From the NCBI RefSeq assembly GCF_002931235.1, contig NZ_PSTT01000100.1, forward strand, positions 1-64,000: 64,000 nt of DNA, in the 5' to 3' direction. This stretch comes from Subtercola sp. Z020. Its GTDB lineage: Bacteria; Actinomycetota; Actinomycetes; Actinomycetales; Microbacteriaceae. Under the pieces are notes generated by a model. It worked only from the letters and a program-made list of their open reading frames with translations. It made no database searches and was not told where the DNA came from. Position 1 is the first letter of the stretch; each line of letters starts with the position of its first letter. This document shows positions 32,363 to 40,635 of the stretch, in pieces. Position numbers and translations under genes: made by a program.

Positions 32363-33102
32363 CAAAGCTCAGGGCGTTCCTTGCCCGTCTCAGCCCCACC
32401 GCGACACTCATCGTCATTCTGGCCGTCGGCCTGCTGATCGCGTTCCTCCTCAGCGTCGCCGTCGCTCAGATCTACGACTCGATCACCGACGTCGACGGCG
32501 TCTCAGGTCTTGACCAGCCCATTCTCAACTGGATGCTCGCCCACCGCTCCCCCGCCCTCAACAGCACCGTCACGGCGTACACGAACGTGGCCGGCCCAAT
32601 CGGCATGCCCATCATCGCCGTGCTGGCTCTTGTGACCCTCGGCGTCCGGTGGCGGTCGTGGACCCCGGTCATCATGATCATCGCGGCAGGCGGCGGATCG
32701 CTCCTGCTGACCATCTCAGGCAAAGACCTCATCGGCCGGGTACGCCCACCACTGAACGACGCCGTTCCGCCCTACGAGTACTCGCCATCGTTCCCCAGCG
32801 GGCACACCCTGAACGCCGTCGTCGTCGCCGGCACCATCGCCTACCTCCTCGCGCTGCACCAGAGCTCGCGCATCGCCCGCGCACTGACCATCGGCATCGC
32901 AACAGTCTTCGCCGCCACCATCGGTCTCAGCCGCGTCTTTCTCGGGCACCACTGGTTCACGGACGTGCTCGCCGGGTTCATCCTCGGACTCGCGTGGCTC
33001 GCGATCATCATCACCGCCCACCGCCTCATGCACATCATCCACGCCAGGCGACACGCCCTCAGACACCCCGCCGACCCGAACCCAGAATCGAGCACCCCGT
33101 GA
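32359..33102 (+). CDS. PAP2 family phosphatase (possible undecaprenyl-diphosphatase)
   Basis: A 247-aa membrane phosphatase with all three PAP2 motifs: KDLIGRVRPP, PSFPSGHTL and SRVFLGHHWFTDV. Four to six membrane segments. Enzymes of this type remove a phosphate from lipid pyrophosphates outside the membrane. The adjacent UppP gene, which does the same reaction with a different fold, supports C55-PP as substrate; phosphatidic acid or phosphatidylglycerol phosphate cannot be excluded. Confidence 0.92.
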   Translation: MTKLRAFLARLSPTATLIVILAVGLLIAFLLSVAVAQIYDSITDVDGVSGLDQPILNWMLAHRSPALNSTVTAYTNVAGPIGMPIIAVLALVTLGVRWRSWTPVIMIIAAGGGSLLLTISGKDLIGRVRPPLNDAVPPYEYSPSFPSGHTLNAVVVAGTIAYLLALHQSSRIARALTIGIATVFAATIGLSRVFLGHHWFTDVLAGFILGLAWLAIIITAHRLMHIIHARRHALRHPADPNPESSTP

Positions 33103-33935
33103 ACTTCCTGCACGCGATCATCCTCGGCATAGTAGAAGGACTCACCGAGTTCCTCCCCGTCTCGAGCACCGGCCACCTCACCCTCGTCGAAAAACTCCTG
33201 GGGCTGTCGATCGACGATCCCGGAGTCACCGCTTTCACCGCGATCATCCAATTCGGTGCCATCATCGCCGTCATCATCTACTTCCACTCCGACATAGCCC
33301 GCCTGGTCGCCGCATGGTGGCGAGGCCTCTTCAACGCGGAGGCCCGCCGAAACCGCGACTACCGGTTCGCGTGGTACGTCATCGCCGGGTCCATCCCCAT
33401 CGGCATCGTCGGATTCGCCGCGAAAGATGTCGTCTCGGGTGCCCTTCGGAACCTCTGGGTCGTCGTCGCCGGACTCATCCTCTGGAGCGTCGTCATGTTC
33501 ATCGCTGAACGCGTCGGCCGCAGAACCCGGCTCGAAGAGAGCCTGACCCTGAAAGACGCACTCATCATCGGGCTGTTTCAGTGCATCGCACTGGTGCCCG
33601 GGGTCTCACGCTCGGGAGCGACCATCAGTGCAGGCCTTCTCCGGAACCTCGACCGCGTCGCTTCGACCAGGCTCTCGTTCTTTCTCGCCATACCCGCCCT
33701 GATTGGCGCCGGCGCCTACGAGAGTGTCAGCCAGGCATCCGCGGTGAACGCCACCGTCGGCTGGGGAGCTGTCGCAATCGGCACCATCGTCAGCTTCATC
33801 GTCGCCTACGCCTCCATCGCGTGGCTGCTCCGGCTCGTGGCACGGCATCCGATTACCGTGTTCATCTGGTACCGGATCGCCCTCGGACTCATCGTCGCAG
33901 CATTCCTTGCCACCGGCGTGATCACCGCCACCTGA
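33099..33935 (+). CDS. uppP: Undecaprenyl-diphosphatase UppP/BacA
   Basis: A 278-aa UppP with both conserved motifs, EGLTEFLPVSSTGHL at about 13-27 and PGVSRSGATISAGLL at about 167-181. The enzyme turns C55-PP into C55-P, the carrier for peptidoglycan and other wall polymers, and its overproduction gives bacitracin resistance. Start at GTG 33099 in a 4-bp overlap with the PAP2 gene. It is the last gene of the operon and is followed by a stem-loop. Confidence 0.95.
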   Translation: MNFLHAIILGIVEGLTEFLPVSSTGHLTLVEKLLGLSIDDPGVTAFTAIIQFGAIIAVIIYFHSDIARLVAAWWRGLFNAEARRNRDYRFAWYVIAGSIPIGIVGFAAKDVVSGALRNLWVVVAGLILWSVVMFIAERVGRRTRLEESLTLKDALIIGLFQCIALVPGVSRSGATISAGLLRNLDRVASTRLSFFLAIPALIGAGAYESVSQASAVNATVGWGAVAIGTIVSFIVAYASIAWLLRLVARHPITVFIWYRIALGLIVAAFLATGVITAT

Positions 33936-33977
33936 CCCTCGCCTCCGCATCACGACGGGCTTCAGGTCGGCCATCGT

Positions 33978-34000
33978 TTCCTGAATCTTCGACTCAGGAA
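33978..34000. terminator. Stem-loop between converging operons
   Basis: TTCCTGA (33978-33984) and TCAGGAA (33994-34000) form a 7-bp stem with a nine-base loop between the ends of uppP and the converging DUF4287 gene, and overlap the latter's stop codon. A weak shared terminator is likely. Confidence 0.55.
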
Positions 34001-34206
34001 CCGTCTCTTGCGCGGAATACGGCGACGAGGGCGTTCGCGTGACCGTGACCCATCCCGAACTTCTCCTTCAGCAACGCAACCTGCTCCATGTGTTTCTGGC
34101 CGGCAACCGCCTGAAGCTCTTGCATCCAATACTCGATCGGCTGCCCGTACTTCTTCTCGATGGAGGGAAAGTACGTCGCTGGACCCGACACCGTGTTCTC
34201 TGACAT
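33994..34206 (-). CDS. DUF4287 domain small protein
   Basis: A 70-aa protein matching DUF4287: YFPSIEKKYGQPIEYWMQEL followed by KHMEQVALLKEKFGMGHGHANALV. Short helical domain of unknown function, often next to or fused with DUF1801/DUF5655-type domains. Here a DUF1801 gene lies directly upstream on the same strand. Confidence 0.85.
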   Translation of the reverse strand: MSENTVSGPATYFPSIEKKYGQPIEYWMQELQAVAGQKHMEQVALLKEKFGMGHGHANALVAVFRARDGS

Positions 34207-34236
34207 GAAACGAGTGTGCCAGAACTGCAGCCCGCC

Positions 34237-34614
34237 TCAGCTCGTGGGCGCCGTGTTCAGTGCAGCCGCCGCGCGGACCACGGCCTGCAGCGCATCCGCA
34301 TCAACGGTGTCGCCCTCACGGATGTCGACAGCCCGCCGCACGCCGGCGCCGACCGCGAGCAGCCCGGCGAGGTCGGGCAACAACGAGCCCTTCGGAAAGG
34401 TGAGTTTGACCTTGTCTTTGTAGGTCTCACCGGTGCAGATGAGCCCGCCCTGGCTCCAGACGGCAACTCCGAGCGGGTTCGTGGGCTTCTTCCACTTTGC
34501 CCCTTCGACGACGTCGGGCAGCGCCTCACAAATCAGGCTGCGGATGCGCGACAGCGCATCGCCCCGCCAGTCCGGAAAAGCGGCGATGATCTGGTCTACC
34601 TCGGTCGATGTCAT
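34237..34614 (-). CDS. DUF1801 domain protein
   Basis: A 125-aa protein of the YdhG/DUF1801 (SufE/frataxin-like fold) family: WRGDALSRIRSLICEALPDV, EGAKWKKPTNPLGVAVWSQG, LICTGETYKDKVKLTFPKG. Start chosen at ATG 34614 rather than further upstream because family proteins begin about 25 residues before the WR motif. Function unknown; probably transcribed with the DUF4287 gene. Confidence 0.85.
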   Translation of the reverse strand: MTSTEVDQIIAAFPDWRGDALSRIRSLICEALPDVVEGAKWKKPTNPLGVAVWSQGGLICTGETYKDKVKLTFPKGSLLPDLAGLLAVGAGVRRAVDIREGDTVDADALQAVVRAAAALNTAPTS

Positions 34615-34845
34615 GTGCTGGCCTTCTGATCGAGCGGCGCGGACTGCCCGCATACGTCATGGTAATAACGTGCGGCGAGATGCGGTTCCGTCCGACTCCT
34701 GAAACGTGCCGCGCCATGGTTCTACCGACCGCGATCGGATGACGCGCCAGGCATACGCAACGGTCGGATGGCGAGTCGATTGGCGGCCCTTAGGCAAGGC
34801 TCCCCACGCTGGCAACGCGAAGTGCATCGAGCCTATGGTGATCGC

Positions 34846-35583
34846 ATGACCCTCCCCACCGCGGATTCGGCGTTCGCGAACCAGCCCGACGAGCCCCACA
34901 CCGGAAGCCTCGCAGGCCGCCTGAACTGGCTGCGCGCCGGCGTCCTCGGCGCGAACGACGGCATCGTCTCCGTCGCCGCCATCGTCGTCGGGGTCGCAGG
35001 CGCCAGCTACTCCCCTCCCGCCATCCTTGCAGCAGGCACTGCCGCACTCATCGGCGGTGCCATCTCGATGGCCCTCGGTGAGTACGTCTCCGTTAGCAGC
35101 CAACGCGACAGCCAACGCGCCCTCATCGAGAAGGAACGCACCGAGCTGAACACCGACCCGGCCGGAGAACTCGCCGAGCTCGCTGGGCTCTATCAGGCCC
35201 GCGGACTCAGCGCAGAGACCGCCCTGCAGGTCGCCACCGAACTCACCGACCACGACGCGCTGCGCGCGCACCTCTCCATGGAACTCAACATCGACGAAGC
35301 CGATGTCGTGAGCCCGTGGCACGCCGCCGGCGCCTCAGCCCTGGCCTTTCTCGTCGGAGGCATCCTCCCGCTCCTCGCAATTCTCCTGACGCCCGAAGCA
35401 GTTCGCGTCCCCCTCACGTTCGCTGTTGTGCTCATCGCCCTCGCCATCACCGGCGTCATCGGTGCGAGACTCGGCGGCAGCCCCGTCGCACGCGCAACCA
35501 TCCGGGTGGTCATCGGCGGCGCACTCGCACTCGCCGCGACCTTTATCGTCGGCACCCTCCTCGGGACAAGCGGAATCGTCTAA
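34846..35583 (+). CDS. VIT1/CCC1 family iron/manganese transporter
   Basis: A 245-aa membrane protein: LRAGVLGANDGIVSVAAIVVG, ISMALGEYVSVSSQRDSQRAL, a charged cytoplasmic domain with EKERTELNTDPAGELAEL and three C-terminal helices. VIT family members move Fe2+ or Mn2+ out of the cytoplasm or into stores. Start at ATG 34846, which follows the family length; no strong ribosome site. Confidence 0.92.
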   Translation: MTLPTADSAFANQPDEPHTGSLAGRLNWLRAGVLGANDGIVSVAAIVVGVAGASYSPPAILAAGTAALIGGAISMALGEYVSVSSQRDSQRALIEKERTELNTDPAGELAELAGLYQARGLSAETALQVATELTDHDALRAHLSMELNIDEADVVSPWHAAGASALAFLVGGILPLLAILLTPEAVRVPLTFAVVLIALAITGVIGARLGGSPVARATIRVVIGGALALAATFIVGTLLGTSGIV

Positions 35584-35673
35584 CCGTCTCCCCCAGCCCG
35601 TTAGTCGGTCAAAACATACTTCGCGCATAACCACACGATTCACCGCCGCTGACAACACCCGCGGCTACAGTGC

Positions 35674-35822
35674 GTGTCTCAGAAAGCTAAAGGTTTCTGA
35701 GACACCCGCTCCCCCAAGGAGTAGTCTGCATAATCCACGAGATGCCGCGGCTGGCGACTGTCTCGAAAACTCATCTTGCTCTCGGGCATTTCTCATGACG
35801 ACTTTTGAGACTTCCTGAGACA
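35674..35822. other. Orphan resolvase-type recombination (res) site
   Basis: In a gene-free gap, five copies of a half-site related to TGTCTC(A/G)RAAA occur: GTGTCTCAGAAA (35674-35685), its exact inverse TTTCTGAGACAC (35694-35705, eight-base spacer), TGTCTCGAAAAC (35759-35770), the inverse TTTTGAGAC (35803-35811) and TCCTGAGACA (35813-35822). An inverted pair followed by two further spaced pairs over about 150 bp is the layout of serine-resolvase res sites (subsites I to III). No recombinase gene is nearby, so it is either a footprint of a lost transposon or plasmid or a target used in trans. Confidence 0.65.
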
Positions 35823-35966
35823 TTCCGGCGACAAGGCACTCTGCGCGAAGGCGACGCAGCGCCGGGGGTCGGGCACCCGAGTGCGGCGGAGGCGCCAGTC
35901 CGACCAGCGCAGACACGAGGGGGGGGCGCACAGACCACCGGCCGGTGCGCCCCCTCGCGTCTCGGG

Positions 35967-36323
35967 CTAGTTGGCGGGCGGCGTGTAGAACTGCAGGTCG
36001 TTGCCCTCGGAGTCCTTGAACGGGATGATCCGGCCCCACTCGTGGTCACTGATCTCGCCGGTGAACGACACGCCCTTGCCCTTGAGTTCCTCGACCTCGG
36101 CCTCGAGGTCGCCGTCGGGCTGGAAGCTGATCACCGCACCACCCTCAGAGCGGGTGGTCGCCTTCTCCCTCGCGTTCAGGCCGATCGTCACACCGTTCGC
36201 GTCGACCTCCGCCCAATCCGGGCCCTGCTCGTCGACGTCGAATCCGAGCGCGTCCCGGTAGAACGCGACCGCGCGTGCCATGTCCTCGACGGGAACCCAT
36301 ACTGCTGCGACACCTGTAGCCAT
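35967..36323 (-). CDS. VOC family protein (glyoxalase/bleomycin-resistance fold)
   Basis: A 118-aa single-domain vicinal-oxygen-chelate protein: VEDMARAVAFYRDALGFDV at the start and IIPFKDSEGNDLQFY at the end. A GAGG ribosome site precedes ATG 36323. Such proteins work as dimers in metal-dependent isomerases, dioxygenases or drug sequestration; the ligand cannot be deduced. Confidence 0.9.
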   Translation of the reverse strand: MATGVAAVWVPVEDMARAVAFYRDALGFDVDEQGPDWAEVDANGVTIGLNAREKATTRSEGGAVISFQPDGDLEAEVEELKGKGVSFTGEISDHEWGRIIPFKDSEGNDLQFYTPPAN

Positions 36324-36448
36324 CACATACCTCTTCAGTTTCGGTCGCCCTGAAGCAGACGACGCTCTCGACGCTACCCGCGACATCCGAACGGCTGAGG
36401 GCCTTGCGCGAGACGGTCCGATGCTCTCTCGCAAGCGAACTTCGCGCT

Positions 36449-36736
36449 TCAGAGGCGGTAGAAGTCGCCGACCATCGCGAGGATGCAGAGCGCGGGAGCT
36501 GCGACGAACACCAGCAGGCCGACCCGCAACAACCAGGAGATGCGCGCGCAGGTGCGGCGAGCATCCACTCCCCCGGGCGCCGCAGCGGCGGCGAAGACCG
36601 CGACCGCTACGCAGCCGAGCACGCTACCGGCCCAGAAGACGCGCTCCCAGCGGTCGACGAGAACGCCGGCGAACCAACCGGAGACGATGACGGCGCCGCA
36701 GATGATCGCCATGGTGAGCGCTGCGACGATGAGCAT
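36449..36736 (-). CDS. Small membrane protein
   Basis: A 95-aa protein with three hydrophobic segments (about 3-25, 36-53 and 68-90) and the loop VLVDRWERVFW. Not recognised as a named family, though it resembles small actinobacterial membrane proteins of unknown role. It stands alone. Confidence 0.6.
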   Translation of the reverse strand: MLIVAALTMAIICGAVIVSGWFAGVLVDRWERVFWAGSVLGCVAVAVFAAAAAPGGVDARRTCARISWLLRVGLLVFVAAPALCILAMVGDFYRL

Positions 36737-36858
36737 CAGAGCGGCCTGCCGCTCGAGCTCGGCTCGGCACCTCGGTGCAGCGCGCCGTCAGCCGACGCTG
36801 AGGCAGCCGACTCTGAGCCGGTGGGCTCTACGGCAGCCGGCTCGGGGGCCGGGGGGCG

Positions 36859-37116
36859 TCAGAGGTTCGGCAGCTTGGCGAGGGCGTCGTCGGCGGCCGA
36901 CTCGGTGAGGCCGAGCCTGTCGATGAGGAGGGCGCGAGCCGGCGCCTGGTCGCCGCGGCGGAGGGCCTGGTAGGCCGCATCCGCCTCCGGGCCGACGTCG
37001 GGGCCGGGGCGCTTTGTCACGCCGAGGCGGTCGGCGAGCTCGCCGGCGGTATCGGCGCCGTAGGCCTCACGGATCGCCGAGGGCAGACGGTAGGCGGTGT
37101 AGGGGCCGAGATCCAT
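36859..37116 (-). CDS. Small hypothetical protein
   Basis: An 85-aa predicted soluble, mostly helical protein (YTAYRLPSAIREAYGADTAGELADRLGV). The ATG at 37116 lies 8 bases after AAAGGA and directly precedes the conserved-looking part; the frame upstream of it is repeat-derived. No family recognised. The C-terminal half has a helical repeat-like feel (ALRRGDQAPARALLIDRLGL). Confidence 0.6.
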   Translation of the reverse strand: MDLGPYTAYRLPSAIREAYGADTAGELADRLGVTKRPGPDVGPEADAAYQALRRGDQAPARALLIDRLGLTESAADDALAKLPNL

Positions 37117-37127
37117 GGGGGTGTCCT

Positions 37128-37226
37128 TTCGAGACGAGCGAGACGAGCACGCGCAGCACGCGCGGCACGCGAGACGCGAGACGCGAAGCGCGTGACGCGA
37201 AGCGCGCGACGCGACACGCGACCGTG
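37128..37226. repeat. Degenerate ACGCG-rich tandem repeats
   Basis: About 100 bp made of overlapping units of the type GACGCG and GAAGCGCG, many containing CGCG. It lies just before the small hypothetical gene at 37116. No longer unit and no protein coding are evident. It could be a slippage product or a binding array. Confidence 0.65.
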
Positions 37227-37298
37227 CGTGCCGCAGTCCCCCCATCCTCACCGCGAGCGCACGGCGCCGACAGGGGTTGCAGGATGCCCGGGGTTCTG

Positions 37299-38216
37299 TC
37301 AGGCGGGCGACTGGATGGCGAGCAGCGTCTTCGTGTCGAGCCCGTACACGCTGTCGATGGCCTCGTCGAGCGCGGCCACGGTGGCGAAGCCGCTGCGTGC
37401 GGCGATCTGCTCGGCCGAGCACGCACTGTCGGGGTGCAGCAGCGTCATGGCGGCGACGAGCTTGCGCTCCAGCAGCACGTCGCTCGGGCGCCTGCCGCCG
37501 AACTGCCGGTCGAAGAGATGTTCGAGGTCGCGGGTGGTGATGTGGAGGTGCCGGGCGATCGCCTTCACATCGAAGGCCGGTTCTCTGTAGCGCTCGTCGA
37601 TGACGGTGAGCACCTCGGTGACGGCCGGGTCGTTGGGGCGGGTGTGCCAGTCCTGGTCGGCGCCGAGCAGGGAGGCGATCAGCTTGGCGATGATCGCCCC
37701 GGCGGGCGGGGTCTTGATGGGATGCTGCTGGGCCGTGGCGACCAGGGCGAGCAGGAACTCGAGCGCGGGATGCGTGTCGATGACGGCGGCCGCGATGGCC
37801 GTGGTCTGTTCGGGGATCAGCCCCGAGAGCACGAACGCATCGGGCCCCCGCAGACTGACCGCGAGGATGCGGGTGGGAACGGTGCAGTAGAAGGCGGGGA
37901 GCTCGTTCGTGGGCAGAACGACGCCAGAGCCGGCCACGAAGACGAACGACGACCCTCTGAGGGAGACGTGCGCGGTTCCTTCGCAGATGAACACGACGTT
38001 CACCGCCTGCTCCGTGGGGTAGCGCGGCGGGCCCTGGGGGTGCCGGTCGTCACCGAAGGCCTCCAGCCGGAAGTCGCCGACCAGGATGTCGCCGAACTGC
38101 CACTGCGTGCCCGTCGCGTGGAAGACATCCTGAGCCACCGCCTGGGGCGGGAGGAGCTCGACCTCCCGCGTGGCGCGGCCCACCACGTCGATGGTGGCAT
38201 GCGTACTGAAATTCAC
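37299..38216 (-). CDS. AraC family transcriptional regulator
   Basis: A 305-aa regulator. The N-terminal part is an AraC-binding-like cupin-type domain (QWQFGDILVGDFRL, VNVVFICEGTAHVSL). The C-terminal double HTH is at about 200-300 (FDVKAIARHLHITTRDLEHLF, RPSDVLLERKLVAAMTLL, IAARSGFATVAALDEAI). The PSDVLLERKLVAA piece replaces the usual PxxYxxxxRLxxA, but the spacing is kept. No obvious target gene adjoins it. Confidence 0.85.
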   Translation of the reverse strand: MNFSTHATIDVVGRATREVELLPPQAVAQDVFHATGTQWQFGDILVGDFRLEAFGDDRHPQGPPRYPTEQAVNVVFICEGTAHVSLRGSSFVFVAGSGVVLPTNELPAFYCTVPTRILAVSLRGPDAFVLSGLIPEQTTAIAAAVIDTHPALEFLLALVATAQQHPIKTPPAGAIIAKLIASLLGADQDWHTRPNDPAVTEVLTVIDERYREPAFDVKAIARHLHITTRDLEHLFDRQFGGRRPSDVLLERKLVAAMTLLHPDSACSAEQIAARSGFATVAALDEAIDSVYGLDTKTLLAIQSPA

Positions 38217-38285
38217 CCGCAGTTTCCTTCTCTTCGATACGTTCGTGAACGCCCGACCCGACTGCGAACCGGGTCGAGCGATGAT

Positions 38286-38488
38286 TCAGCCGACGCGGCC
38301 GACCGTGACCCTGATGGCCGTGGGCGCAGTCTGCCCGGCGTCGGTGAAGTGGCTGCGGAGTGCGTCGTGGGCACGCCGGCAGACCACCGTCGAGGGTTCC
38401 TCGCCGGAGACCCCGATACAGGCCATGATGGCGAGAGTACCCGTTTGGTGAGCCGGGTCGGGAGGTCGTCGTCTGTGTCGTCGTTCAT
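38286..38488 (-). pseudogene. Remnant of a small Asp23-partner-like gene, frameshifted
   Basis: An ATG at 38488, in a 4-bp overlap with the preceding fusion gene, begins MNDDTDDDLPTRLTKR and then loses sense in that frame. In another frame the same DNA encodes GTLAIMACIGVSGEEPSTVV and RVTVGRVG before a stop at 38286, which resembles the C-terminus of the short proteins found beside Asp23/Gls24 genes in related actinobacteria. It looks like a decayed gene joined from two pieces. The resemblance is from memory of the family, not from a search. Confidence 0.45.
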
Positions 38489-38970
38489 CGGGCCACCAGG
38501 TTTCCGTCGTCGTCGAGGTCGGCGTCGGTGACGTCTCTGTCGACCGCGTCGACGAAGGTCGAGACGACGACGCTCACCTGCACGGGGGCTCCGAGCATCT
38601 CGAGGTCACCGTCGAGGTGGGTGCGTTCGACGAGCAGCCCGTCGGTCTCGTCTCCGACGTCGCGCACGAGGGCGCGCACGGCCCCTTCCGAGAACCCCAG
38701 GTCGGCGCCGGCGACATCGTGGGCGAGCGCGTGCTGCGCGGCGGCCGGATTCTCGAGGTCGGGCAGGTCTTGCCACGCCGTCACGAACGTCTCCTGAACG
38801 ACGTCGTCGGCGTCGGAGGGGGTGACAATGCGGGCCGCGTACGCCCGCATGAGGGAACCGTAGCGCTTCATGAGGATCTCGAACGCCCGAATGTCGCCGT
38901 CGGCGGCACGGCTCGCGACGGTGCGGTCGTCTGCATCGCTCAGCGACTCCCGTCCGGGCAGTGACACCAT
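38485..38970 (-). pseudogene. ECF sigma factor N-terminus fused to an Asp23-like C-terminus
   Basis: A 161-aa open frame. Residues 1 to about 80 are region 2 of an ECF sigma factor (VASRAADGDIRAFEILMKRY, DADDVVQETFVTAWQDLPDL). After LENPAAAQ the sigma linker and region 4 are absent. Instead HDVAGADLGFSEGAVRALV and LDGDLEMLGAPVQVSVVV follow, which look like the end of the Asp23-like protein normally encoded after such a sigma factor. An in-frame deletion of several hundred base pairs would create this fusion, with the junction near 38725-38745. It lacks the -35-binding region 4, so it cannot be an ordinary sigma factor. Start ATG 38970; ATG 38991 is possible. Confidence 0.65.
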
Positions 38971-39085
38971 CACAGAATCTTTCCCGAACATCGTGATCGG
39001 CCCACGTCGGAGCGGGCGCGGCTGCCCGAGACGGAGCATATCCCGCACGGCATCGTGCCGGTAGGGGCCGGGCGGGCTTCGCCGA

Positions 39086-39475
39086 TTGTGCAAGGGCCCG
39101 GATGCCGCGTCCCTCGCCGTGGGCTTTCTCTGCGCGGGAGTGCTGATCATCGTCGGCGGCGCGGGGATCTCGACCGCGCTGGTGCTCGCCAGGATCATCC
39201 GGGGCCAACGGCCGGTGTATCGCGCCTACCGCCAGTACCTGGGGCGATCGATTCTGCTCGGTCTCGAGTTTCTGGTGGCGGCCGACATCATCCGCACGGT
39301 GGCGGTGACGCCCACGCTCGACAGCGTGGCGGTGCTGGCGGCGATCATTGTGATCCGCACCTTCTTGAGCTTCTCGCTCGAACTCGAGATCACGGGGCGG
39401 TGGCCGTGGCAGACGAAGAAGGCGGCGTCGGCGGAGGCGGACCCCGCCCTCGGCTCGGGCAACGCGGCGGCCTGA
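39086..39475 (+). CDS. DUF1622 family membrane protein
   Basis: A 129-aa protein with three hydrophobic segments, of the DUF1622 type: GVLIIVGGAGISTALVLARI, RSILLGLEFLVAADIIRTV and VLAAIIVIRTFLSFSLELEI. Function unknown. The frame begins at TTG 39086; GTG 39119 is an alternative. It is divergent from the sigma/Asp23 fusion. Confidence 0.8.
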   Translation: MCKGPDAASLAVGFLCAGVLIIVGGAGISTALVLARIIRGQRPVYRAYRQYLGRSILLGLEFLVAADIIRTVAVTPTLDSVAVLAAIIVIRTFLSFSLELEITGRWPWQTKKAASAEADPALGSGNAAA

Positions 39476-39543
39476 CCGCCGGCAGCGCGGTGGCACCGGC
39501 GGTTCGTGCCGTGCGGGGGGTGCGTGCTCGATAGGCTCGCGAA

Positions 39544-40587
39544 ATGTTCGCCACACGATTGCGGTCGCTCCGTCGGTTCTGGCCCGGCGTGGTCGCCGTG
39601 CTCGTGGCTTCGATCGTCTACGCCGGCGTCGTGATGCTGTACACGGGAGGGCTGCGACAGTCGGCGCCCGAATGCCAGCAGGTCATCGCCGGCGCCGACG
39701 ACGTGGCGGGTGCCGTCAGCGCGGCGGACGCCGACCGTGTGGACACCGCCCGGGTCGACCTCTTTCCCGCAGCCGTGAACGCCGCCGGCCAACGGCTCGA
39801 CTTTCAGCTCACACTCGACCCGCCCGACAGTCTGATCGCACCCGACGGCTTCACCGCCAAGCAGGCCATCAGCCTGCTCACCTTCCCCGTCGACGGGTCG
39901 CGCGTTCTGACCTTCCCGGCCGGTGAGGCTCTCGGCAGCTCGGCACAGTCGGACTATGCGGCCGGCGTTGTGGAGGAGTGGCCGTTCGACAGCTATACCG
40001 CCGAGCTCACGACGTTCGCCTTCACCGGGGAGGGCGATTCGCGCGTCGCCATTCCGACGACGGTGTGCCTCGACGACACGGTTCCGGGCTGGCAGATGCA
40101 CACCAGTCTCAAGACGGATAGCAAGAACACCGTCACGACCGCCAATGGTGTCGTCGAACTGCCCACCGTGAAGATCATCGCCACGCGGTCGGCGAGCACG
40201 GTGGCGTTCGGCATCGTGCTGCTCGGGCTGATGGCGGTCATCCCGGTGCTCGTGCTCTTCGTGGCCATCAGCGCCTACGTCGGTCGGCGAAAGGTCGAGG
40301 CCACGCTGACGAGCTGGATCGGCGCCATGCTCTTCGCGGTCATTCCGCTTCGCAACTTTCTGCCCGGTTCGCCGCCGGTCGGCTCGTGGATCGACTACCT
40401 CGTGGTGCTGTGGGTGATCGTCGGGCTCGTCGCCGGGCTCACCATCTACGTGCTCGCGTGGAACCGGTGGGGCACCCGAGCGGCCCGGCGATCATCCGGA
40501 ACCGGCAACGGCACGACCGGAACCGGGAACGGCACCACCGGCACCACCGGCACCGATCCGAGCACCGATTTGGGCCCCGAGAGGTAG
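39544..40587 (+). CDS. DUF4436 family membrane protein
   Basis: A 347-aa protein with an N-terminal helix, an external domain of about 180 residues (DTARVDLFPAAVNAAGQRLD, VEEWPFDSYTAELTTFAF) and three C-terminal helices (STVAFGIVLLGLMAVIPVL, IPLRNFLPGSPP). The LRNFLPGSPPxGxxxD segment marks DUF4436. The tail is low-complexity Gly/Thr/Asn (GTGNGTTGTGNGTTGTTG) from tandem codon repeats at about 40497-40560. Function unknown. Confidence 0.88.
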   Translation: MFATRLRSLRRFWPGVVAVLVASIVYAGVVMLYTGGLRQSAPECQQVIAGADDVAGAVSAADADRVDTARVDLFPAAVNAAGQRLDFQLTLDPPDSLIAPDGFTAKQAISLLTFPVDGSRVLTFPAGEALGSSAQSDYAAGVVEEWPFDSYTAELTTFAFTGEGDSRVAIPTTVCLDDTVPGWQMHTSLKTDSKNTVTTANGVVELPTVKIIATRSASTVAFGIVLLGLMAVIPVLVLFVAISAYVGRRKVEATLTSWIGAMLFAVIPLRNFLPGSPPVGSWIDYLVVLWVIVGLVAGLTIYVLAWNRWGTRAARRSSGTGNGTTGTGNGTTGTTGTDPSTDLGPER

Positions 40588-40635
40588 CTTGTCAAGTCCT
40601 GTCAGCCGACCGGCGCCCGCGGCAAAATACCGCGC

